Source: Candidatus Binataceae bacterium | Lineage (GTDB): Bacteria; Desulfobacterota; Binatia; Binatales; Binataceae | Assembly (NCBI GenBank): GCA_035508495.1 | Contig: DATJMX010000082.1 | Coordinates: forward strand, 1 to 33,037 | Reading direction: 5' to 3' | Length of the DNA stretch: 33,037 nt | Translations under genes and position numbers: made by a program | Shown here: piece by piece, positions 1 to 8,353 of the stretch | Layout of the letters: each line of letters begins with the position of its first letter | Position numbering within the stretch: the first letter of the stretch is position 1 | The notes under the pieces: model-generated | Databases searched by the model: none | Seen by the model: only the letters and a program-made list of their open reading frames with translations | What the model was told of the DNA's origin: nothing

Positions 1-2
1 CG

Positions 3-1376
3 CTGCGGCTCGGCCGGCGAAACTATTTCCTACTCTCGATAGCCATCTTTACGTTGGCATCCGCTTTGTGCGGAATGGCCGGAAGCCTCGCTTTTATAAT
101 CGCATCTCGAGCGCTACAGGGCGTGGCCGGAGGTGGTCTCCAACCCTCCAGCCAAGCCGTGCTCCTGGATGCGTTTCCGCAAGAGAAACAAGGCCAGGCA
201 ATGACCATCTTTGGGATGGCGGCGCTGCTCGCGCCGGTAATCGGGCCAACGCTCGGCGGCTATATCACGGACAACTACGGCTGGCGCTGGATCTTCTATC
301 TGAATGTGCCGGTCGGCCTGCTCGCCTATTTGATGTGTCAGGCGCTGGTGGAAGATCCGGAATATTTTCAAGTTGAACGGGCCAAGAGTCGCAATCGACG
401 CGAGCCCTTCGACCTACTCGGCCTCGGTCTGCTGACCGTGACCATGGTTTGCTGGGAGGTCATGCTCAGCAAGGGGCAGCAGTGGGACTGGCTCGGCGAT
501 CCGTTCTATCGCGTGCAAAGCCTGTTGACCCTGTTCACGCTCGGCCTGGGTGGGTTGATCTACCGCGAATTGGGGCTGCGCAATCCACTAGTCGCGCTCC
601 GAACGATGGCCGACCGGAACTTCGGCACCTGCTGCGTCATAATCTTCTGCGCTTACGCAGTGCTCTACGCCAACACAATTTCGCTTCCCGCCTTGTTGCA
701 ATCACTTTTTGGCTACGACGCAACCACTTCGGGTTTAGTGCTTTCACCGTCGGGGATCTTTGCGATCCTTATGCTCGTTATGGTGGGCGCGATGCTCTCC
801 CGCGGCGTCGATGCCCGATACCTGATGGCGGGCGGATTAGTCACGATGGCGCTTGGAAACTACTGGATGGCACACCTCAATCTGGATATCAGCCCATGGC
901 AGGTGGTTTGGCCGCGAGTGGTAGTCATAGCGGGACTCTCGATGCTGTTCGCTCCACTTAACGTGGCGGCGTTTATCTATCTCCCGAAGGAGATCCGCGG
1001 CGCCGCCGTGGGTTTGCTGGCTCTCTTGCGCAACGAGGGCGGCAGTGTGGGAACCTCCATCGCCCAAATTATTCAAGAACGGCGCGAGCAGTTTCATACC
1101 CTGCGGTTGAACGAAAGCCTCGATCCCCTGAGTCCCCCTGTTAACAATCTGTTGACGCGGGGCCAGGCGTTTTTCCTGCAGCACAACGGCGATGCTGTAT
1201 TGTCTCATCAAATGGCGTTGGGCGTTCTTGGCCAGTCGCGAGCGCAACAGGCATCGTCGCTGGCTTACTTCGACGTGTTCTCATTCTCAGCCGCAGTCGG
1301 GTTTCTGTTGGTGGCATTCGTCCTGCTCATGCGTCGCTCGGTAGCAGAGAAGGGAGCCCACATCGGCGCGGAGTAA
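3..1376 (+). CDS. MFS drug exporter, DHA2 (EmrB/QacA-like) family, 5'-partial
   Basis: This is an inner-membrane proton-antiport efflux transporter of the 14-helix DHA2 group. The reading frame is open to the window edge, so the real start and the first one or two helices lie upstream; the TTG at 54 is internal, because family-like sequence (LRLGRRNYFL) precedes it. The antiporter motif C region is clear: APVIGPTLGGYITDNYGWRW, followed by IFYLNVPVG, both typical of EmrB. Many hydrophobic helices follow to the C-terminus. A FUSC-family membrane protein begins 53 bp downstream in the same direction, which suggests a shared efflux role. The substrate cannot be read from the sequence. Family assignment is confident. 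Confidence 0.93.
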   Translation: MRLGRRNYFLLSIAIFTLASALCGMAGSLAFIIASRALQGVAGGGLQPSSQAVLLDAFPQEKQGQAMTIFGMAALLAPVIGPTLGGYITDNYGWRWIFYLNVPVGLLAYLMCQALVEDPEYFQVERAKSRNRREPFDLLGLGLLTVTMVCWEVMLSKGQQWDWLGDPFYRVQSLLTLFTLGLGGLIYRELGLRNPLVALRTMADRNFGTCCVIIFCAYAVLYANTISLPALLQSLFGYDATTSGLVLSPSGIFAILMLVMVGAMLSRGVDARYLMAGGLVTMALGNYWMAHLNLDISPWQVVWPRVVVIAGLSMLFAPLNVAAFIYLPKEIRGAAVGLLALLRNEGGSVGTSIAQIIQERREQFHTLRLNESLDPLSPPVNNLLTRGQAFFLQHNGDAVLSHQMALGVLGQSRAQQASSLAYFDVFSFSAAVGFLLVAFVLLMRRSVAEKGAHIGAE

Positions 1377-1429
1377 GCCGGACTGCGACGGTGGTTGGAG
1401 CAAACGAGCGCGATCGCTGAGCGAAGCGT

Positions 1430-3718
1430 ATGGCAGGATTCATAGAACGACCGTTCGGAATCCAACCGCCACTGGCCTGGCTGGATCGCCTCGGGGCATT
1501 GGTTGCACGCGAACTTGCTCCTAACCCCCGGAAGATTCGTACTGCCCTGCGCGTCGCGATGATTGTGACAATCGCGATTGCGCTGGACGCGAGCTGTCAC
1601 GTCAACAGCCAGCTCGGCGCCGTAATCGTATGGCTCCTGGCGGGCGCCGGGCCGATGATGTCCTTTCGCAGGGCTCTCGCATGGCAGATCGCCGTGATGC
1701 TCGCGCTAATCACGTCGGTGATGATGGCGCGGGCATTTGCGGAGTCGCCGTGGTTGATGTTGCCGTTTGTCTTCGTCTGGATTTCATTTTCAACCTACCT
1801 GGGAACGACGCGAAAGCTCGGCGCGGGCATGCTCGTAATACAGATAGTCTGCCTGATTACATTCTACGGAATAGTCTTTGCCCCTGGCGAAATCGGTTGG
1901 AACGCAGCAGCCTCATTCGGCGGCAGCGCGATTGCCTTCGGTGTGATCGTCCTATTCGACAACTGGTTGTGGCCCGACCCGGGCGAGCCGATCCTGATAG
2001 ATTCTCTCGGGGCCAGCTTCGCCCGGTCCCGTTCGCAGCTTCTCGAGGCGTCTAACTTTTTTCTCGCTGGCGAAAGCATACCTCGACCCCCATCTCCAGC
2101 TCCGACTTCCGACCTACCCGCACATATGGCGCGGCTTGAGCAAGCGGCGGCCGAGGGCGCGTCTGAGCATCGCCAGGCGATGCTGCTGGCTGCGATCACG
2201 CTCGCCGCTCGCATCAGTCTCGAAGTGGATCGCCTAATCACTACTGCGCGCGAGGACCTGCCGCGGGGAATTCGTACAATGGTCCTGGGCGAGGTTCAAA
2301 TCGCAGTAAATGCAATCGCGGCTGCGCTTGACGAGATCGCTCACAAACTACCGGCGCGCATTGTTACAGGCACGGACGAGGAAACTCCCGCGGCGCGCAC
2401 GCACGTGCGCTTGGCGATGGACAATCTGGCCGCGCGCGTCGTTGAGATCAGACCAGCATACATCGGCAAAGCCAGCTCGGCAGAAATCGGGAATTTCGCG
2501 GAATTCATCGATTCGCTGGCTGTCCTGACTAGGCACATCGAGCGCCCGCTAGACGAACCTCCGGGGCCGGCGACCGCCGAGCCGTCGCCCAGTGCTGTTC
2601 CTCGATCGACCGCTCCTATAGATCCCGCGCTGGCGCGCTATTGCTTGAAAGTCGGTTTGTGCACCGTGGTCGGCTATCTGATCGGCGTCCTTAGCCAGCG
2701 TGAGGACTTATTCATTATCCTGGTCACGGTAATAACCACTGCGACTCCCACTTATGGCGCAACTCTGAACAAGATGTACCTCCGGATCAGCGGAGCTGTA
2801 ATCGGCGGAGCGGTGTCCCTTCTCGTTATCATTATAGTTTCGCCCAACTTCGACACCCTGCCAACTTATATGATTGCGTCCTTCGCGGTCTTCTATCCGT
2901 TTGCATACTCTTCGCTCGGCAATGCGCGGATGTCGTTCGCGGGCAAGCAAATGGGCGTGATTTTTTCGTTGGTGTTCATTGGCTTGAGCCCGTCGACCAA
3001 CATCTACGAGCCGCTCTGGCGTATTTGGGGCGTCTTGCTTGGTGACTTTGTCGTGGCGGTAGTCTTCTTTAGCCTGTGGCCGGAATACGCCGGTAACTCC
3101 CTGTTACCGAGACTGAAAAAAGTCATCGCCAATACGCTCGCCTTAGCCCCCGGCGGGTCAGCTTCGAGCAGCGAGGACCTAATCCTGAGGACCAACTCTG
3201 AAACGATGCGCGTGCTGACGGAGTTCCTCGAGATCGCCGATGATGCGCGGATGGAAGGACGCACCTGCGCCGTCTACCATGATGGGATCGTCGAAGCGGC
3301 CGGAACTCTGCGCCGGATTTCGAACCGGCTGTCCTCGATCGCGTCAGCGCGGGTTCTTATTCAAATGCCGCACCTCGACCCCCTCACAGAGTCAGCGCGC
3401 GAGCGGGTCTTCGACGCGATGCGCGGGCGGCTTGATTCGTGGCTGGATTTCTACAGCGGGCCTGAATGCTTCAACGCTGCCGCTGCTCGGGCGATCGCGC
3501 AGAAACATTCAGCCGATGATTTGGCCGAACCGCTCAACGCGTTCAGTTCATACCTGGAGGAGGGAGGGTTCGCGCGATTGGGGTCGTGGCCGCTCGAACC
3601 GCGCCGCACGATGCTCGCGGAACTGCAGTTGATGCGACGACTGGAGGTTCTATTCTCTGAGCTGAATCGGTATCTGGCCGATGTTCCCGGGCCCGCCGAC
3701 ACGGTTCGCGCATCGTGA
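1430..3718 (+). CDS. FUSC family (fusaric acid resistance/aromatic acid efflux) membrane protein
   Basis: This 762-residue inner-membrane protein has the two-half architecture of the FUSC/MdtO/YccS/AaeB family. A first block of helices lies at about residues 38-180, followed by a long cytoplasmic segment to about 390. A second helix block lies at about 400-560, and it is followed by a soluble C-terminal domain. Family members export aromatic acids or contribute to drug resistance, usually together with another membrane component. The gene follows the DHA2 transporter by 53 bp on the same strand, which suggests co-transcription. The ATG at 1430 has only a weak purine-rich stretch upstream. The family call is firm; the substrate is unknown. 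Confidence 0.9.
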   Translation: MAGFIERPFGIQPPLAWLDRLGALVARELAPNPRKIRTALRVAMIVTIAIALDASCHVNSQLGAVIVWLLAGAGPMMSFRRALAWQIAVMLALITSVMMARAFAESPWLMLPFVFVWISFSTYLGTTRKLGAGMLVIQIVCLITFYGIVFAPGEIGWNAAASFGGSAIAFGVIVLFDNWLWPDPGEPILIDSLGASFARSRSQLLEASNFFLAGESIPRPPSPAPTSDLPAHMARLEQAAAEGASEHRQAMLLAAITLAARISLEVDRLITTAREDLPRGIRTMVLGEVQIAVNAIAAALDEIAHKLPARIVTGTDEETPAARTHVRLAMDNLAARVVEIRPAYIGKASSAEIGNFAEFIDSLAVLTRHIERPLDEPPGPATAEPSPSAVPRSTAPIDPALARYCLKVGLCTVVGYLIGVLSQREDLFIILVTVITTATPTYGATLNKMYLRISGAVIGGAVSLLVIIIVSPNFDTLPTYMIASFAVFYPFAYSSLGNARMSFAGKQMGVIFSLVFIGLSPSTNIYEPLWRIWGVLLGDFVVAVVFFSLWPEYAGNSLLPRLKKVIANTLALAPGGSASSSEDLILRTNSETMRVLTEFLEIADDARMEGRTCAVYHDGIVEAAGTLRRISNRLSSIASARVLIQMPHLDPLTESARERVFDAMRGRLDSWLDFYSGPECFNAAAARAIAQKHSADDLAEPLNAFSSYLEEGGFARLGSWPLEPRRTMLAELQLMRRLEVLFSELNRYLADVPGPADTVRAS

Positions 3719-4028
3719 CTTCGGTGTAATCCGTCGCAATACGCGAAGCGTCTCATTCTTCGGTCCGGACTATTCTTGCTGATTCGGCTGAGTTGCCTTA
3801 AATTTTCGTTCGTAGGATCGTGGCCAGACGGCGTTTGGTCGTGGATTCGATACCGGAAGCTGGCTCAGTTGTGTAGGTGCTGAGCGTTCCCTGTGATTCT
3901 GCTTGGTCGAGCAGACAGTTCGGCGCGGCAAGGCGATGTGACATTCCAATGCTGTGACCGCAGTCTCCTCCAGAAACTAAGCTGGGTTTTACGCCAGCGC
4001 GATCTAAATACGATTGGAGGCAAGCATC
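3719..4028. other. Intergenic region without a recognised gene
   Basis: These 310 bases separate the efflux genes from the MEDS-domain gene. Reading frames on either strand are short, or are antisense shadows of the next gene. I see no convincing terminator and no -24/-12 sigma-54 promoter. A weak sigma-70-like pair (TTGCTG near 3776 and TAAATT about 17 bp later) is too degenerate to call. The promoter of the 4029 gene is presumably here. Confidence 0.4.
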
Positions 4029-4673
4029 GTGAGCGCAGTCACAGAGCCCATACCTTTTGCCGGCTCGACACTTAACGAATACCGTCACGTCTGCGCTTTT
4101 TTCAGTTCCGGCCAGGAAGAATACGAGACGCTGCTGCCATTCGTGCTCGACGGTTTTCAGCGCGGTGAGCGCGCCTTTCATGTGCTGCGCTCCGAACACC
4201 GCGAACCCCATCTGGAACGGCTTCGCAATGTTGGGGTCGATACCGCCGCTGCGCAGCTTCAGCGCCAACTGGGAGTTGCTGCTGTTGAGGACACTTACCT
4301 CCGGGGCGGACGTTTCGACCCCGATGCGATGCTGGCGCTGATTCAAGAGGTGCTGCACGAGGGGAGAACGCTGGGCTTTCCTCTCACTCGCTTAGTCGCC
4401 CACGTTGCGGACAGAATCCTCGAGGACTGGTCTAACGCTGAAGAGTGGATCAAATATGAAGCGCGGTTGAATGAGGTGCTGCCGGCGTTCGATGACCCGG
4501 TCATCTGCACTTACGATACGAATCTCATTACCGGAACGATCGCCGTGGATGTGTTGCGGACGCACCCGGTGGCGATAGTCGGCGGTTTGCTGTACCAGAA
4601 TCCGTTTTTCGTATCGCCGCAGGAGATTTTGAGCCAATTTAAAAACTCCGGCAGCGCGTATCGCAGGCCGTAA
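4029..4673 (+). CDS. MEDS domain-containing protein (DcmR-type sensory domain)
   Basis: This 214-residue soluble protein resembles the MEDS (methanogen/methylotroph, DcmR sensory) domain along its whole length. The features are an N-terminal HVCAFFSSGQEEYE stretch, a central helix region with FDPDAMLALIQEV, and a CTYDTNLITG segment near residue 160. MEDS domains sit in regulators and histidine kinases and resemble the RecA-like KaiC fold; here no other domain is fused. I chose GTG 4029 because GGAGG at 4016-4020 lies 8 bases before it, while an in-frame TTG at 4014 has no such site. The gene is 98 bp upstream of a sigma-54 activator on the same strand, so it may feed signals into it. That link is inference. 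Confidence 0.82.
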   Translation: MSAVTEPIPFAGSTLNEYRHVCAFFSSGQEEYETLLPFVLDGFQRGERAFHVLRSEHREPHLERLRNVGVDTAAAQLQRQLGVAAVEDTYLRGGRFDPDAMLALIQEVLHEGRTLGFPLTRLVAHVADRILEDWSNAEEWIKYEARLNEVLPAFDDPVICTYDTNLITGTIAVDVLRTHPVAIVGGLLYQNPFFVSPQEILSQFKNSGSAYRRP

Positions 4674-4771
4674 ACAATGATGCGCGGGATGAGACCTGAT
4701 CTTGTCAATTTCGCTCCACATGAGCTTCTCCCGCGGTTCCAGATCCGCGTCCGCTGACACCAGGCGAGCGG

Positions 4772-7057
4772 ATGGAACCGAGCGGATTCAAAGCCGACCG
4801 CCTGCAGGACTGCATCAATGACCTGATGGCTCTCCAGGCGCTCTCCGCAGTATGGAGAGGTCGAGAGATCGACGGGATCGGCGGCACACTGCTCGACGCG
4901 CTGATATCCGTACTGCGCCTGGACTTCGTCTATGCGCGCTTGACGGATGCGGCCGCTGGATCGCCTCTCGAAATGGCGCGCTTCGCTCAAGCGCGCGAGC
5001 CAATTTTATCTCCGCACGCGCTCGGTCAACTGCTCAGCGATTGTCTCGGAGACGACTGTTACGAATGGCCGTCGCAGGCCTGCCGTCGAATCGAAGGCAC
5101 GGATTATACGGTGGCAACCTCGCGATTGGGGTTGAGTGGCGAATTCGGGGTGATAGTCGCGGGATGTCAGCGGACGGATTTTCCGCAAGCGACCGAGACC
5201 CTGCTTCTCAGTGTCGCGGCGAACCAGGCAGTTGTCGGATTACACGAGGTCCGCGAACGAACTGCTCAAAAGCGCATCGCCGACGATCTGGATCGGCTAG
5301 TCGCCGAGCGCACCGCCGAACTGGCCACGCTCGTCGATAGCATTCCGGCCCTGGTAGCCGTCATGACCACGCAAGGCGATGTCGAGTTCATGAACCGGCA
5401 GATGCGGGAGTACTTCGGCAGGACGTTGGAAGATTTGAAAGAATGGACCATGGATGGCGCCGTTCATCCTGACGATCGTGAAGACGCCGGCGCTGTCTGG
5501 CGGCGCGCTATCGAGACCGGACAGTCGTGTAAATTCGATCACCGCTTGCGGCGCCCCGATGGCGTCTACCAATGGTTTCAGGCCGCCGGGCTGCCGCTGC
5601 GAGGTCCCGACGATCGCATCATCCGCTGGTACGTGCTCCTCGCCGATATTCATGAACGCAAAATTGCCGAACAGAGACTGCGTCAGGACGAAGTAGAACT
5701 GCGCCAGATTACCGATGCCATCCCGGTCATCGTTCACGTGTTGGACGCGGATGGAACCGTGCTTCATGTCAATCGAGCGGCGTCTGACTACTTCGGTGTC
5801 GCTTGGGAGAACGTGCCGGTCACCGACCATCTAACTCGCTTCACGCATCCTGAAGATCTGGAAAAGCAGGATTGGCCGGAGGCGATGGCCCGCGGTCTGC
5901 CCTTTGAGCACGAGCTTCGAGCAATAGGAACCGATGGCGTATTTCGCTGGTTTCTGGTTCGCTGCAATCCTTTGCGCGACGAACAGGGACGCGTCATTCG
6001 ATGGTACGCGACCGGGACCGACATCGAGGACCGCAAGCGAGCTGAAGAGAGAACCCGCAACGAAAATCTGGCGCTACGCGAGGAAGTAACACGCTCCTCG
6101 ATGTTCGAGGAAATTGTTGGATCCGCTCAACCTCTGCGAATGGTGCTGGCACAAGTCGCCAGAGTCGCTCCCACTCATTCCACCGTTCTGATCTCAGGTG
6201 AGACCGGGACCGGAAAGGAGCTGATAGCACGGGCGATCCACAAGCGCTCGAATCGATCGACGCGGCCCTTCATCAGCGTGAACTGCGGCGCCATCCCGCA
6301 ATCGCTGATCGCCTCCGAACTGTTCGGCCACGAAAGAGGCGCGTTTACTGGCGCGATGCAACGTCGCGCGGGCCGGTTTGAGGCTGCCGACGGAGGAACG
6401 ATTTTTCTTGATGAAGTCGGCGAGTTGCCCATGGAGGCGCAGATCGCCTTGCTGCGGGTATTGCAGGAGCGGGAATTCGAACGTATCGGAGGCGCCGAAA
6501 CGCTCAAGGTTGATGTGCGCCTGATCACGGCGACTAATCGCGACCTGAAACAAGCCGTGAGCGCGGGCATATTCCGGCAGGATTTATTCTATCGGCTAAA
6601 CGTCTTTCCGATCGAAATACCGCCGTTGCGTGAGCGCGCAGGTGACATTGCCTTGCTCGCCGAGTACATGATCAGTCGCTACGCCAAGCAGGCCGGAAAG
6701 AAATTCAGCGATATCACCAGCGGCACGCTCGAGGTATTCCAGAAGTACCAGTGGCCTGGAAATGTTCGCGAGCTTCAGAATGTAATCGAACGCGCCGTCA
6801 TACTCTGCGACGGACCGACATTTTCGGTTGATCCGACCTGGCTCAGGTGGGCCCCGGCGGCGACCCTCAATTCTGCCCCGACGGGCCTGAGTGCCGCGCC
6901 CGAGAGTGAGAAGGAATGGATCGAGGCCGCCTTGGCGGAATGTCGTGGGCGAGTTTCGGGGCGTTCGGGTGCAGCAGCCAAACTCGGAATGCCGCGCCAG
7001 ACGCTGGAGTCAAAAATCCTCCGACTCGGTATCAACAAGCACCGATTCCAGACCTGA
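4772..7057 (+). CDS. Sigma-54-dependent transcriptional activator with GAF-like and two PAS domains
   Basis: This 761-residue bacterial enhancer-binding protein activates sigma-54 promoters by ATP hydrolysis. The order is a GAF-like N-terminal region (about 15-165), a coiled linker with VAERTAEL (about 165-185), PAS 1 with PAC (about 187-300), PAS 2 (about 310-425), the AAA+ domain (about 445-690) and a Fis-type helix-turn-helix near 720-757. The AAA+ domain has Walker A GETGTGKE at 476-483, an intact sigma-54 contact loop GAFTGA at 523-528, and Walker B IFLDE at 544-548. There is no response-regulator receiver domain, so sensing is probably by small ligand, redox or light through GAF/PAS. 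The ATG at 4772 has a weak ribosome binding site. No -24/-12 promoter was found in the window, so its targets are unknown. Confidence 0.94.
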   Translation: MEPSGFKADRLQDCINDLMALQALSAVWRGREIDGIGGTLLDALISVLRLDFVYARLTDAAAGSPLEMARFAQAREPILSPHALGQLLSDCLGDDCYEWPSQACRRIEGTDYTVATSRLGLSGEFGVIVAGCQRTDFPQATETLLLSVAANQAVVGLHEVRERTAQKRIADDLDRLVAERTAELATLVDSIPALVAVMTTQGDVEFMNRQMREYFGRTLEDLKEWTMDGAVHPDDREDAGAVWRRAIETGQSCKFDHRLRRPDGVYQWFQAAGLPLRGPDDRIIRWYVLLADIHERKIAEQRLRQDEVELRQITDAIPVIVHVLDADGTVLHVNRAASDYFGVAWENVPVTDHLTRFTHPEDLEKQDWPEAMARGLPFEHELRAIGTDGVFRWFLVRCNPLRDEQGRVIRWYATGTDIEDRKRAEERTRNENLALREEVTRSSMFEEIVGSAQPLRMVLAQVARVAPTHSTVLISGETGTGKELIARAIHKRSNRSTRPFISVNCGAIPQSLIASELFGHERGAFTGAMQRRAGRFEAADGGTIFLDEVGELPMEAQIALLRVLQEREFERIGGAETLKVDVRLITATNRDLKQAVSAGIFRQDLFYRLNVFPIEIPPLRERAGDIALLAEYMISRYAKQAGKKFSDITSGTLEVFQKYQWPGNVRELQNVIERAVILCDGPTFSVDPTWLRWAPAATLNSAPTGLSAAPESEKEWIEAALAECRGRVSGRSGAAAKLGMPRQTLESKILRLGINKHRFQT

Positions 7058-7090
7058 GGAATCTCCATATTAAAACTGAGCGGGCAGTAC

Positions 7091-7145
7091 TGCTGATTTG
7101 TCAGCAATTGTTCGGCAATTGCCGAAGACTCGAGGTACTTCGGCA
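7091..7145. repeat. Three overlapping inverted repeats in the regulator/STAS intergenic region
   Basis: Three perfect stems occur back to back. The first is TGCTGA/TCAGCA (7091-7096 and 7101-7106, 4-nt loop). The second is GCAATTG/CAATTGC (7104-7110 and 7116-7122, 5-nt loop). The third is TGCCGAAG/CTTCGGCA (7120-7127 and 7138-7145, 10-nt spacer). Neighbouring stems share three bases, so they cannot all form at once. None is followed by a T tract, so a simple terminator is unlikely. They could be mutually exclusive RNA structures or regulator sites ahead of the STAS/sigma genes. Confidence 0.55.
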
Positions 7146-7206
7146 GGAAACCCCACTTCGCACAAGCAAAATCGCCTCGGCCCGTTAATTGCTTCGTCGG
7201 TCGGCA

Positions 7207-7479
7207 TTGACATTCAAGATCGAAACCGTTGCGGGCCCAAGCCGGCTGATCATCAGGCTGATCGGTCGGTTCGATGCCGATTCACTTCCAGAACTCGAGG
7301 CGCAAATCGCGTCGGTCCAGGGCAGCGTTGAGTTTGAAATGGAAGAAGTGATGTTGTTGGACGTCGAAGTGGTCAGGTTTCTAGTCGCGTGTGAGGCGCG
7401 AGGAATCCATCTTCGAGGCTGCTCGGCGTACATACGCGAGTGGATGCGTGGCCAACAGGACAGCGGCATTGATGAATAG
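7207..7479 (+). CDS. Small STAS-like domain protein
   Basis: This roughly 90-residue soluble protein matches a small family seen in many soil bacteria. It has an N-terminal KIE strand, IRLIGRFDAD and LPELEAQI in the middle, and a C-terminal RFLVACEARGI stretch with AYIREWM. The layout is that of a STAS/anti-sigma-antagonist-like fold: strand, helix, strand with LLDVEVVRFL, then a final helix. No phosphorylatable Ser in a classic DSTG context is visible. TTG 7207 was chosen by recalled resemblance to family N-termini; a TTG at 7189 would add six residues, and neither has a strong ribosome binding site. It sits 62 bp before an ECF sigma factor, which suggests partner-switching or shared control, but this is inference. 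Confidence 0.7.
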   Translation: MTFKIETVAGPSRLIIRLIGRFDADSLPELEAQIASVQGSVEFEMEEVMLLDVEVVRFLVACEARGIHLRGCSAYIREWMRGQQDSGIDE

Positions 7480-7541
7480 CTCATACAAATCGAGCGTTAG
7501 TTGCAATTTGTCTGCTGAGAGCAGTTCGATAGGTGGTGGCA

Positions 7542-8240
7542 ATGTCGTTACAAAATACTTCTTCCAGATACTCAGTAGTCTACCCCTCTGAGTCCGCACG
7601 GATTGTCGGCAACAACCGGAACTCGATTCCCGCAAAAGCCAAACAACTTGGCAGTTATGGCACCCTGCTCGATCGCCTGCGAAGCGGCAATCAGGATGCT
7701 TACGAAGATTTGGTGCGAACATATGGTGGCCGGCTATTGGCCACTGCGCGGCGTTATCTGCGATCGGAAGCAGACGCTTGCGATGCTGTCCAGGATGCGT
7801 TTCTATGCGCGTTTAAATCGATGGATAGCTTCAATGGTAATTCGCAACTATCAACCTGGCTCCATCGGATCGTGGTGAACTCTGCCCTTATGATCCTGCG
7901 TGCCAGGCGCCGCAAGGGCGAAATGGATAGCGTCGAGATCGGTGAACTTTTGCCGCGGTTCGATACCTCTGGCAACTGGATCGAGCAGAGGCTCCTTTCA
8001 ATGCCGGTTGACCTGGCAGTTGAAGCTTCAGAAACCAGGGCCATCATCAGACAGTGCATCGATCTTTTGCCGGATAATTACAGGACCGTCTTGATTCTGC
8101 GCGACATCGACGAACTCGACACAGAGGAAGCCGCAGACTTGCTCAATCTTACACCCAGCAGTGTTAAAGTTCGGCTTCATCGCGCCCGTCAAGCCCTGAA
8201 GGTTCTATTGCAACGCTATCCAGACTTCCTGACTCCATAG
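7542..8240 (+). CDS. ECF-type RNA polymerase sigma factor
   Basis: This 232-residue group IV sigma factor has region 2 at about residues 42-125, with the core-binding AYEDLVRTYGGRLLATARR and the DAVQDAFLCAFKSMDSF segment. Region 4 lies at about 170-225, with LLPDNYRTVLILRDIDEL and a helix-turn-helix (TEEAADLLNLTPSSVKVRL) that would read the -35 element. There is no region 3. The ATG at 7542 is preceded by AGGTGG at 7531-7536; in-frame GTG codons at 7533 and 7536 overlap that site and are less likely. No anti-sigma membrane protein is adjacent. The upstream STAS-like protein is the only candidate local partner. Confidence 0.93.
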   Translation: MSLQNTSSRYSVVYPSESARIVGNNRNSIPAKAKQLGSYGTLLDRLRSGNQDAYEDLVRTYGGRLLATARRYLRSEADACDAVQDAFLCAFKSMDSFNGNSQLSTWLHRIVVNSALMILRARRRKGEMDSVEIGELLPRFDTSGNWIEQRLLSMPVDLAVEASETRAIIRQCIDLLPDNYRTVLILRDIDELDTEEAADLLNLTPSSVKVRLHRARQALKVLLQRYPDFLTP

Positions 8241-8353
8241 ATAAAACCTTTGCGACCGGGAGAAGGATTTTATTCCGCGGCGAACCAGCTTCGCGTCGCA
8301 CTAATCACGCGGCTTCAACTCCCGACCGGCAGCGAGCCGATCGGGCTCGGCAG

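Noticed and set aside
3830..3850. TGGCC...TTTGG resembling a -24/-12 sigma-54 promoter
   Set aside because: The GG/GC dinucleotides and spacing do not match the consensus.
3798..4358. Minus-strand frame of 186 codons
   Set aside because: It is antisense to the MEDS gene and shows no recognisable motif.
8333..8349. CGAGCC/GGCTCG stem between the sigma factor and CoA-transferase genes
   Set aside because: The stem is only six base pairs and has no T tract, so it is too weak to call a terminator, although the position is suitable.
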